From Phenylobacterium sp. SCN 69-14 (lineage in GTDB: Bacteria; Pseudomonadota; Alphaproteobacteria; Caulobacterales; Caulobacteraceae), in NCBI GenBank assembly GCA_001724985.1, contig MEEW01000004.1, positions 1 to 36,230 of the forward strand: a stretch of 36,230 bases of DNA, given 5' to 3'. A model generated the notes under the pieces. It was not told the origin of the DNA, searched no databases, and saw only the letters and a list, made by a program, of their open reading frames with translations. Both the position numbers and the translations under genes were made by a program. This document shows, one piece after another, positions 28,738 to 36,230 of this stretch; position 1 is the stretch's first letter, and each line of letters begins with the position of its first letter.

Positions 28738-29625
28738 ATGCGCCTGACCGCCTTCGCCCCGGCGAAGATCAACCTCTTCCTGCACGTCGGCGCGCCGGGC
28801 GGCGACGGCTATCATCCGCTGTGCAGCCTGATGGTGTTCGCCGATGTCGGCGACCGCCTGGCCCTGCACGACGCCGACGTCCTGTCGGTCCGCGTCCACG
28901 GCGCCTTCGCCGCCGATCTGGCGGGGGAGGGGGACAACCTCGTCCTGCGCGCGGCCCGCGCGCTGCTGGCCCGCGCCCGCGGCCCCCAGCCGCCGGTCGG
29001 GATCCTGCTGGACAAGGCCCTGCCGGTGGCCGCCGGCCTCGGCGGCGGCTCCAGCGACGCCGGTGCGGCCCTGCGCCTGCTCCGTGACGCCCTCGGCCTG
29101 CCGGTGGACGAGGCGGGGCTTGAGGAGGTCGCCGCCTCGCTGGGCGCCGATGGGGCAGCCTGTTTCCACGCCGCTCCCGTCCTCGCCGAAGGGCGCGGCG
29201 AGCGGCTCTCGCCGGCGCCCGGCCTGCCGCCGATCGAGGCGGTGCTGGTTAATCCCGGGGTCCAGGTCTCGACCCCGGACGTCTATCGCGCCCTCGACGC
29301 CTCGGCCGCGTTCGGCGACGTCGCGCCTCCGCCCATGCCGCCGGCCTTCGAGAGCGTGGAGGAACTGGCCGCCTGGCTCGGTTTCACCCGCAACGACCTG
29401 GAGGCGCCGGCCATCGCCCTGGCCCCGGCCATCGGCGACGTGCTCGCCGTCCTGTGCGCCGAGCCGCAGGTGCTGTTCGCCCGCATGTCCGGTTCGGGGG
29501 CCACCTGTTTCGCCATCTGCCCCGGTGACCTGGAGGCGAGCGCCCTGGCCGAGCAGCTTGGCGCCCTGCGCCCAGACTGGTGGGTCGCCCGCTGCCGCCT
29601 CGGCGGCCCCTGGCCCGAAGCCTGA
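28738..29625 (+). CDS. ispE: 4-diphosphocytidyl-2-C-methyl-D-erythritol kinase
   Basis: The 295-aa GHMP kinase phosphorylates CDP-methylerythritol in the non-mevalonate isoprenoid pathway. The opening AFAPAKINLFLHVGAPGGDGYH is the substrate-binding signature. The ATP-binding glycine-rich motif is LPVAAGLGGGSSDAGAAL (about 95-112), and the C-terminal RMSGSGATCFAI is motif 3. The catalytic lysine (Lys10) and aspartate (in SLGADGAACF) are in place. The start is ATG 28738, seven bases after the TPR gene stop, where the motif begins; the earlier start in the track is an artefact. No other isp gene is nearby. Confidence 0.95.
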   Translation: MRLTAFAPAKINLFLHVGAPGGDGYHPLCSLMVFADVGDRLALHDADVLSVRVHGAFAADLAGEGDNLVLRAARALLARARGPQPPVGILLDKALPVAAGLGGGSSDAGAALRLLRDALGLPVDEAGLEEVAASLGADGAACFHAAPVLAEGRGERLSPAPGLPPIEAVLVNPGVQVSTPDVYRALDASAAFGDVAPPPMPPAFESVEELAAWLGFTRNDLEAPAIALAPAIGDVLAVLCAEPQVLFARMSGSGATCFAICPGDLEASALAEQLGALRPDWWVARCRLGGPWPEA

Positions 29626-29637
29626 TCCCATAAACGA

Positions 29638-29667
29638 GAACAGGGGCCCCGCATGGGACCCCTGTTC
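29638..29667. terminator. Bidirectional hairpin between ispE and amtB
   Basis: GAACAGGGGcCCC and GGGaCCCCTGTTC form a 12-bp stem with one mismatch around GCAT. It lies between convergent genes and can serve both strands, though the flanking U-tracts are weak. Confidence 0.6.
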
Positions 29668-29701
29668 CGCTCCCCCCAGAGCGCTCCCCAGAGCGCGGCC
29701 G

Positions 29702-31015
29702 TCAGTCGTGCAGGGCTTCGCCGTGCTGCGACATGTCCAGGCCTTCGACCTCGGCCTCGTCGCCGACCCGCAGGCCGATGGTGTACTTGACGATCATCAG
29801 CAGGATGAAGGTCCCGATCGCCGTGAAGCCGATGGTCACCGCCACGCCGTAGAGCTGGGTGACCAGGTTGGCGCCTTCGCCCAGGCTGTTGACCTTCGGG
29901 TCGGCCAGCACGCCGGTCAGCAGGGCGCCGGCGATCCCGGCCAGGCCGTGCACGCCGAAGGCGTCCAGGCTGTCGTCGTACTTCAGGAGCCGCTTCAGCC
30001 ACACCGCGCCGAAATAGCCCGCTGCGCCGCCGGCGAGGCCGACGATCAGCGCCCCTTGCGGGTTCACGAAGCCGGCGGCCGGGGTGATGGCCACCAGGCC
30101 GGCGACCGCGCCCGAGGCCAGGCCCAGCATGCCGGGCTTCTTGCGCTCGACCCACTCGATCAGCATCCAGGTGACGCCGGCCGCCCCGGTCGCGACCTGG
30201 GTGTTCAGCATCGCCACGCCCGCCAGGGCGTTCGAAGCCACCGCCGAGCCGGCGTTGAAGCCGAACCAGCCGACCCACAGCAGGCTGGCGCCGATCATGG
30301 TCAGCACCAGGTTGTGCGGCGCCATGTTCTCAGAGCCGTAGCCCTTGCGGCGTCCGAGCACGAGCGCGCAGACCAGGCCCGCGACCCCGGCGTTGATGTG
30401 CACCACGGTCCCGCCGGCGAAGTCCAGCACGCCGGCCCCGCCCAGGAAGCCGCCGCCCCACACCGCATGCGCGGTCGGCGCATAGACCAGCAGCGACCAC
30501 AGCACGGTGAAGACCAGCACCGCCGAGAACTTGATGCGCTCGGCATAGGCGCCGGCGATCAGCGCCGGGGTGATGATCGCGAAGGTCATCTGGAACATCA
30601 CAAACACCGATTCCGGGATGGTCGCGGCCAGGCCGTTGGTGCTCTCCATCGTCACCCCGCCCAGGAAGGCGTTGCCCAGGCCGCCGATGACCGCGTTCAG
30701 CCCCTCGTTGGGGTTGGCGCCGAAGGCCAGCGAATAGCCGGCGACCATCCACACCACCGAGATCACGCAGGCGATGGCGAAGGACTGGGCCACCGTGGCG
30801 ATCACGTTCTTGCGGCGCACCATGCCGCCGTAGAACAGGGCCAGGCCCGGAATGGTCATCATCAGCACCAGGGCCGTCGAAGTCAGCACCCAGGCGGTGT
30901 CGCCGCTGTCCAACGCTGGCGCGGCGTCCTGGGCGAAGGCCGCCGGAGCGAGCATCGCCGCCCCGATCGCCAGGCTCGCCAGTCCCGCCAGCTTGGTGAA
31001 TCCCGTTCTTTTCAT
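29702..31015 (-). CDS. amtB: Ammonium transporter AmtB
   Basis: The 437-aa Amt/Rh channel moves ammonium across the inner membrane. A signal-like N-terminus (cleavage near AAFAQ) is followed by eleven hydrophobic segments. The pore's twin histidines are His183 (TAHAVWGGG) and His356 (FGVHGLAG), and the family signature DFAGGTVVHINAG is present. The start is MKRTGFTKLAG at 31015 with AAGGGGATT upstream; the track start at 31057 overlaps glnK. It follows glnK by 38 bp on the same strand, the standard glnK-amtB operon, where PII binding shuts the channel when nitrogen is plentiful. Confidence 0.97.
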   Translation of the reverse strand: MKRTGFTKLAGLASLAIGAAMLAPAAFAQDAAPALDSGDTAWVLTSTALVLMMTIPGLALFYGGMVRRKNVIATVAQSFAIACVISVVWMVAGYSLAFGANPNEGLNAVIGGLGNAFLGGVTMESTNGLAATIPESVFVMFQMTFAIITPALIAGAYAERIKFSAVLVFTVLWSLLVYAPTAHAVWGGGFLGGAGVLDFAGGTVVHINAGVAGLVCALVLGRRKGYGSENMAPHNLVLTMIGASLLWVGWFGFNAGSAVASNALAGVAMLNTQVATGAAGVTWMLIEWVERKKPGMLGLASGAVAGLVAITPAAGFVNPQGALIVGLAGGAAGYFGAVWLKRLLKYDDSLDAFGVHGLAGIAGALLTGVLADPKVNSLGEGANLVTQLYGVAVTIGFTAIGTFILLMIVKYTIGLRVGDEAEVEGLDMSQHGEALHD

Positions 31016-31053
31016 CTGTCGCAATCCCCTTGATTCTCTATGTCCGGCGCGCG

Positions 31054-31724
<671 letters not shown>

Positions 31725-32090
31725 ATGATCAGGACCCTGCTCACCGCCGCCGCGGCGACCGCCTTGCTCGCCGGCGCGGCCTACGCCCAGGATGCTTCCA
31801 CCCAGGAGCAGTCCCCGGCCCAGACCCACAGCGACATGCCCGCGCCGCCGGCGCCGGACACCGCCGTCAATCCGCCGGCCGACTCCATGGCCGCCCCGCC
31901 GCCTCCGGCCGCAGGGATGCAGACCACCGGCCCGGCCAGTCCCGACGCCGTCGCCGCCGGGGTTCCGGCCTCGGCCACCGTCACCACGGCCACCGTGACC
32001 AACGGCCCGGTCGCCGACACGCCGGAGAACCGGGCCAAGTACACGCCCCTGTCCCACGCAGGGAAACGCAGCAAGGCGGCGGGGAACTAG
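31725..32090 (+). CDS. Hypothetical secreted proline/alanine-rich protein
   Basis: The 121-aa protein has a clear signal peptide ([21 protein letters not shown], cleavage before QDAS). A low-complexity region rich in Pro, Ala, Thr and Ser follows ([35 protein letters not shown]), ending [14 protein letters not shown]. No catalytic domain is visible. The mature protein is probably disordered in the periplasm. GAGGACGAAG lies before the ATG. A strong terminator follows the stop, so it is a single-gene unit. Homologues and function are not known to me. Confidence 0.75.
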   Translation: MIRTLLTAAAATALLAGAAYAQDASTQEQSPAQTHSDMPAPPAPDTAVNPPADSMAAPPPPAAGMQTTGPASPDAVAAGVPASATVTTATVTNGPVADTPENRAKYTPLSHAGKRSKAAGN

Positions 32091-32117
32091 AGCCAGCCAT
32101 TCCGCCTTGAAGCGAAG

Positions 32118-32149
32118 GTCGGCGGGCCCTATGGTCCGCCGACTTTTTT
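32118..32149 (+). terminator. Rho-independent terminator before glyQ
   Basis: GTCGGCGGGCC pairs with GGTCCGCCGAC (11 bp with one G-U pair) around CTAT and is followed by six Ts. It closes the upstream secreted-protein gene. Confidence 0.88.
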
Positions 32150-32169
32150 GCGCCTGCGAAACCAGCTCG

Positions 32170-33096
32170 ATGCCATCCGACAAGCCGCTTTCGTTTCAGG
32201 GTCTTATCCTGAAGCTTCATGACTATTGGAGCCGCCAGGGCTGCGTGATTCTGCAGCCTCACGACGTCGAGGTGGGCGCGGGCACCCTTCATCCGGCCAC
32301 GGTGCTTCGCGCCCTGGGCCCCAAGCCGTGGCGCGCGGCCTATGTGCAGCCCTCGCGCCGCCCGGCCGACGGCCGCTATGGCGAGAACCCCAACCGCCTG
32401 CAGCACTATTATCAGTATCAGGTGATCCTGAAGCCGAACCCCGACAACCTGCAGGAGCTCTATCTGGGCAGCCTGGAGGCGATCGGCCTCGACACCCGCC
32501 TGCACGACATCAGGTTTGTCGAGGACGACTGGGAAAACCCGACGGTCGGCGCCTGGGGCCTCGGCTGGGAGGTCTGGTGCGACGGGATGGAAGTCACCCA
32601 GTACACCTACTTCCAGCAGGTGGGCGGCCTGGACGTCTCCCCCGTGGCCGGCGAGCTGACCTATGGCCTGGAGCGCCTGGCCATGTATCTGCAGAACGTC
32701 GATCATTTCACCGACCTGGCCTTCAACGACCCCGACGGCCCGCTGCCCATGACCTATGGCGACGTCTTCCTGGAGAACGAGCGCCAGCAGTCGGAAGCCA
32801 ACTTCCATCTCTATGACGTCGAGACGCTGAAGCGGCAGTTCGCGGACATGGAGCGCCAGGTGCCGCGCCTGCTCGAGGGCAGGGGGCCGCAGGGCCAGCG
32901 CACCGTGTTGCCGGCCTACGACCACGTGCTGAAGGCCAGCCACCTCTTCAATCTCATGGACGCCCGCGGCGCCATCGCCGTGGCCGAGCGCCAGAGCTAT
33001 ATCGGCCGCATCCGCGACCTCACCCGCATGTGCGCCGAGGCCTGGGTGGAGAACGAGGGGGCCAATCACGTCTCCGCCGAGGCGGTGAAGGCCTGA
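32170..33096 (+). CDS. glyQ: Glycyl-tRNA synthetase alpha subunit
   Basis: The 308-aa class II catalytic subunit forms the alpha2beta2 enzyme with GlyS. It has [40 protein letters not shown] and [16 protein letters not shown] (motif 2 region), then [20 protein letters not shown]. The start is ATG 32170; the track start at 32107 lies inside the upstream terminator. glyS begins two bases after its stop, so the subunits are translationally coupled. The ribosome site is weak. Length is normal. Confidence 0.97.
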   Translation: MPSDKPLSFQGLILKLHDYWSRQGCVILQPHDVEVGAGTLHPATVLRALGPKPWRAAYVQPSRRPADGRYGENPNRLQHYYQYQVILKPNPDNLQELYLGSLEAIGLDTRLHDIRFVEDDWENPTVGAWGLGWEVWCDGMEVTQYTYFQQVGGLDVSPVAGELTYGLERLAMYLQNVDHFTDLAFNDPDGPLPMTYGDVFLENERQQSEANFHLYDVETLKRQFADMERQVPRLLEGRGPQGQRTVLPAYDHVLKASHLFNLMDARGAIAVAERQSYIGRIRDLTRMCAEAWVENEGANHVSAEAVKA

Positions 33097-33098
33097 CC

Positions 33099-35381
33099 AT
33101 GCCCCAGCTTCTGATCGAACTGTTCTCCGAAGAGATTCCCGCGCGCATGCAGGTCCAGGCCGCGCGCGACCTCGACCGCATGGTGCGCGAGCGCCTGGCC
33201 GAGCAGGGCCTGCTGCCCGAGGGCCTCAAGACCTTCGCCGGCCCCCGTCGCCTGACCCTGGCGGCCGAGGGCCTGCCGGCCGCGCAGGGTGACCGTCACG
33301 AGGAGCGCAAGGGCCCGCGCGTCGGCGCGCCGGACGCCGCCATCGAAGGCTTCCTGCGCTCGACCGGCCTTTCCCGCGACCAGCTCGTGGAGAAGGACGG
33401 CGTCTGGTTCGCCCACATCCACCGCAAGGGCCGCCCGACCCCCGAGATCGTCGCCGAGATCCTCGACCACGTGATCCGCAACTTCCCCTGGCCCAAGTCG
33501 ATGACCTGGGGGACGGGAACCCTGCGCTGGGTGCGGCCGCTGAAGCGGATCGTCTTCCTGTTCGACGGCCAGGTCGTGCCGCTGAACCTCGACGGGATCG
33601 AGGCCGGCGACGTGACCGAGGGCCACCGCTTCATGGGCTCGGGCAAGCCCTTCAAGGTCAAGGATTTCGAGAGCTACCGCGACAAGCTGGCCGCTCACTT
33701 CGTCATCCTCGACGTCGAGGAGCGCAAGGACCGCATCATGGACGGGGCGCGCACCCTCTGCTTTGCGCGCAATCTCGAACTGGTCGATGACGACGGCCTG
33801 CTGGACGAGGTCGCGGGCCTGGCCGAGTGGCCGACCCCGGTGCTGGGCGACATGGACCCGGCCTTCCTCGACCTGCCGCCCGAGGTGATCCGCACCTCCA
33901 TGCGCACCCACCAGAAGTATTTCGCCGTCCGCCCGGCCGGCGAGGCGGGCGGCAAGCTCGCCCCGCACTTCATCACCGTCGCCAATATCGAGGCGCCCGA
34001 CGGCGGCAAGGAGATCGCCCGCGGCAACGCCAAGGTGCTGTCGGCGCGCCTGAACGACGCCCGCTTCTTCTGGGACGAGGATCGCAAGATCACGCTCGAG
34101 GAGCGCCTGGCGAAACTCTCCGGCGTCACCTTCCACGCCAGGCTCGGCACGCTCGCCGAGCGGGTGGAGCGGCTGGAACTGCTCGCCCGCGCCATCGCCC
34201 CGCGCGTCGGCGCGGATCCGGCCAAGGCGGTGCTGGCCGCCCATCTCTGCAAGGCCGACCTCGCCACCGGCATGGTCGGCGAGTTCCCCGAACTCCAGGG
34301 CCTGATGGGCGGCTACTACGCCCGCGAGGAGAAGATCAGCCCGGTCGTCGCCGACGCCATCCGCGATCACTACAAGCCGGTCGGGGCCGGCGACGAGGCG
34401 CCCGATACGCCCGTCACCATGGCGCTGGCCATCGCCGAGAAGCTCGACACCCTGACCGCCTTCTTCGCCATCGACGAAAAGCCGACCGGCTCGCGCGACC
34501 CCTACGCCCTGCGCCGCGCCGCCCTGGGCGTGATCCGCATCCTGCTGGGCTCGGAGGCCCGCGCCCCGATCCGCGAGCTGGTCGCCGACTGGTATCGCTC
34601 GCTGCGCTGCTATGTCGATCCGGGCCGGGCGCTCTACGTCTCGACCCGCCGCACCACCGGCTATCTCGGCCCGGCCTATCGTCGCCCCTCCGAGGTCTTC
34701 CAGACCTATGTCGAGGAGTTCGAGGACGCCCTGCTGGAGGGCGTGCCCTATGTCGTCTCCACCACCGAGGACTTCGACATCCGCTTCGACCGCTCGGCGG
34801 CCGCCGGCGAGGCGCCGGAAGGCGAAGTCCTGTACCAGTTCCGCCCCTATCCGGTGGTCGCCGACGAGGTGCTGGGCTTCATGGCCGATCGCCTGAAGGT
34901 CGCCCTGCGCGACCAGGGCAAGCGCCACGACCTGGTGGATGCGGTGTTCGCGCTCGGCGACGACGACCTGGTGCGGATCGTCGCGCGGGTCGAGGCGCTG
35001 GACGGCTTCCTCTCCGGCGCCGACGGCCAGAACCTGCTGGCCGGCTACAAGCGCGCCGGCAACATCCTCAAGGCCGAGGAGAAGAAGGGCGAGCTGCCCG
35101 CCGGCCCGGCCGTGGCCATGCCTGGCGCGCCGGCCGAGGAGGGGGCGCTGATCGCCGCCCTCGAAGCGGCCGAGCCTTCCGTGGCTCAGGCGTTGCAGCA
35201 GGAAGACTTCGCCGGGGCCATGCGCGCCCTTTCGGGACTGCGCGCGCCGGTTGACGCCTTTTTCGAGGCGGTTTTGGTGAACTCTGAGAACGCGGCGGAA
35301 CGTGATAACCGCCTGCGTCTTCTCGTGCAGGTTCGCGACCTGATGGAACGGGTCGCGGACTTCTCGCAAGTGACGGGCTAA
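33099..35381 (+). CDS. glyS: Glycyl-tRNA synthetase beta subunit, with an internal insertion
   Basis: The 760-aa beta subunit binds and positions tRNA-Gly. The start is MPQLLIELFSEEIPARMQ at 33099, two bases after glyQ. Typical segments include FAGPRRLTLAAEGLP, SKSMTWGTG-like WPKSMTWGTGTLRWVRP, VRTHQKYF-like MRTHQKYFAV and the HD-like LARLSGVTFHARLGTL-type region. The protein is about 70 residues longer than the roughly 690 of E. coli GlyS. The excess maps near residues 498-575 (YRSLRCYVDPGRALYVSTRR to EAPEGE), between PYALRRAALGVIRILL and VVADEVLGFMADRLKV. The C-terminal anticodon-binding helices (RDNRLRLLVQVRDLMERVAD) are intact, so the insertion is in frame. Confidence 0.95.
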   Translation: MPQLLIELFSEEIPARMQVQAARDLDRMVRERLAEQGLLPEGLKTFAGPRRLTLAAEGLPAAQGDRHEERKGPRVGAPDAAIEGFLRSTGLSRDQLVEKDGVWFAHIHRKGRPTPEIVAEILDHVIRNFPWPKSMTWGTGTLRWVRPLKRIVFLFDGQVVPLNLDGIEAGDVTEGHRFMGSGKPFKVKDFESYRDKLAAHFVILDVEERKDRIMDGARTLCFARNLELVDDDGLLDEVAGLAEWPTPVLGDMDPAFLDLPPEVIRTSMRTHQKYFAVRPAGEAGGKLAPHFITVANIEAPDGGKEIARGNAKVLSARLNDARFFWDEDRKITLEERLAKLSGVTFHARLGTLAERVERLELLARAIAPRVGADPAKAVLAAHLCKADLATGMVGEFPELQGLMGGYYAREEKISPVVADAIRDHYKPVGAGDEAPDTPVTMALAIAEKLDTLTAFFAIDEKPTGSRDPYALRRAALGVIRILLGSEARAPIRELVADWYRSLRCYVDPGRALYVSTRRTTGYLGPAYRRPSEVFQTYVEEFEDALLEGVPYVVSTTEDFDIRFDRSAAAGEAPEGEVLYQFRPYPVVADEVLGFMADRLKVALRDQGKRHDLVDAVFALGDDDLVRIVARVEALDGFLSGADGQNLLAGYKRAGNILKAEEKKGELPAGPAVAMPGAPAEEGALIAALEAAEPSVAQALQQEDFAGAMRALSGLRAPVDAFFEAVLVNSENAAERDNRLRLLVQVRDLMERVADFSQVTG

Positions 35382-35398
35382 AGGAGGCCTAGAAGGAC

Positions 35399-36230
35399 AT
35401 GTCGACCGATACGCTGACCAAGTCGCGCTGGGTCTACGCCTTCGGGGGCGGCGGCGCGGACGGCGACGCCTCGATGAAGAACCTGCTGGGCGGCAAGGGC
35501 GCGAACCTCGCCGAGATGTCGTCGCTCGGCCTGCCGGTGCCCCCCGGCTTCACCATCACCACCGAGGCCTGCGTCCACTACTATTCCAACGAGAAGCAGT
35601 ACCCGGCCGAGCTGAAGGGCCAGGTCGTCGCGGGTCTGGCCAAGGTCGAGCAGATCACCGGCAAGACCTTCGGCGACGCGGCCAATCCGCTGCTGGTCTC
35701 GGTCCGCGCGGGCGCCCGCGCCTCCATGCCGGGCATGATGGACACCGTCCTCAACCTCGGCCTCAACGACGAGACCGTCGCGGGCCTGGCCAAGCTCTCG
35801 GGCGACCGCCGCTTCGCCTTCGACAGCTACCGCCGCTTCATCCAGATGTACTCGAACGTGGTGCTCGACCTCGACCACCACATGTTCGAGGAAATCCTCG
35901 ACGAGCATAAGGAACGCCTCGACGTCACCGTCGACACCGCCCTTTCGGCCGAGGACTGGGAACGCGTCGTCTCCGACTACAAGGCCGCCGTCGAGCAGGA
36001 GCTCGGCAAGCCGTTCCCGCAGGACCCGCACGCCCAGCTCTGGGGCGCCATCGGCGCCGTCTTCGCAAGCTGGATGAACGACCGCGCCAAGTTCTACCGC
36101 CGCATGCACGACATCCCTGAAAGCTGGGGCACGGCCGTCAACGTGCAGTCGATGGTGTTCGGCAACATGGGCGATTCGTCGGCCACCGGCGTCGCCTTCA
36201 CCCGCAACCCGTCCACGGGCGAGGCCCGCC
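35399..36230 (+). CDS. ppdK: Pyruvate, phosphate dikinase, 3' end cut by window edge
   Basis: The frame is open from ATG 35399 to the right edge (277 codons) and is absent from the track because no stop is reached. It encodes STDTLTKSRWVYAFGGGGAD, then KNLLGGKGANLAEMSSLGLP, VPPGFTITTEACVHYY, SVRAGARASMPGMMDTVLNL and GDSSATGVAFTRNPSTGE, the N-terminal ATP-grasp nucleotide-binding domain of PpdK. The enzyme interconverts pyruvate, ATP and phosphate with PEP, AMP and pyrophosphate. AAGGAGG lies 11 nt before the start and a second AGAAGG immediately before it. It follows glyS by 17 bp, so it may be co-transcribed. The phosphohistidine and PEP domains lie outside the window. Confidence 0.95.
   Translation, partial: MSTDTLTKSRWVYAFGGGGADGDASMKNLLGGKGANLAEMSSLGLPVPPGFTITTEACVHYYSNEKQYPAELKGQVVAGLAKVEQITGKTFGDAANPLLVSVRAGARASMPGMMDTVLNLGLNDETVAGLAKLSGDRRFAFDSYRRFIQMYSNVVLDLDHHMFEEILDEHKERLDVTVDTALSAEDWERVVSDYKAAVEQELGKPFPQDPHAQLWGAIGAVFASWMNDRAKFYRRMHDIPESWGTAVNVQSMVFGNMGDSSATGVAFTRNPSTGEAR

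Overview
The window is a high-GC alphaproteobacterial chromosome segment, most likely Caulobacteraceae (Caulobacter/Phenylobacterium-like). The clues are a recognisable popZ (the Caulobacterales polar organising protein) between a TolC/RsaF-like outer-membrane gene and valS, a direct-repeat LexA box of the alphaproteobacterial type (GAAC-N7-GAAC), a PEPxxWA-CTERM protein, and a separate two-subunit glycyl-tRNA synthetase (glyQ/glyS). No phage, IS element, CRISPR array or rRNA is visible. Most of the window is ordinary housekeeping DNA; the unusual material lies in the first 8 kb and in a few intergenic regions.

Region 1 (1-4.5 kb) looks like a nitric-oxide/nitrosative-stress module. It has a partial universal stress protein, a DUF488 protein, a DUF1971 (YeaR-like) cupin-type protein, a group III truncated haemoglobin, a complete but solitary aa3-type cytochrome oxidase subunit I, and an NsrR-type Rrf2 regulator with three cluster cysteines and Asp8. 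A strong 27-bp palindrome sits between the divergent globin and oxidase genes and is the obvious candidate NsrR operator.

Region 2 (4.5-8.6 kb) holds a Phd/YefM-antitoxin-like DNA-binding domain fused to two PAS-like domains, with no toxin partner. Clusters of AT-cored dyads lie on both sides of it, and strong inverted repeats follow its 3' end. Next come a TPR-sulfotransferase and a PEPxxWA-CTERM secreted protein that has a lower-GC, less biased codon pattern.

Region 3 (8.6-17.3 kb): tRNA-Cys, a degenerate isoaspartyl methyltransferase-like gene, the tolC-type export channel, popZ, valS, an acyl-CoA synthetase and tlyA. A 133-bp intergenic element sits between popZ and valS. A second copy of exactly the same length lies after the ETF-QO gene, and one of its hairpins differs by compensatory base changes.

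Region 4 (17.3-24.9 kb): two tandem glycine-zipper secreted proteins, a 23S rRNA uridine methyltransferase-like gene reached through a four-hexamer regulatory array, a DUF4328 membrane protein, a radical SAM protein next to a LexA box, a degenerate glycosyltransferase-like gene, a soluble lytic transglycosylase and a family-4-like uracil-DNA glycosylase lacking two of the usual four cluster cysteines.

Region 5 (24.9-36.2 kb): ETF-ubiquinone oxidoreductase, a TPR lipoprotein, ispE, the glnK-amtB ammonium operon (minus strand), a small secreted proline-rich protein, glyQ-glyS (GlyS carries an apparent insertion) and the start of ppdK, which runs off the right edge. All product calls come from reading the translations; no database search was run.
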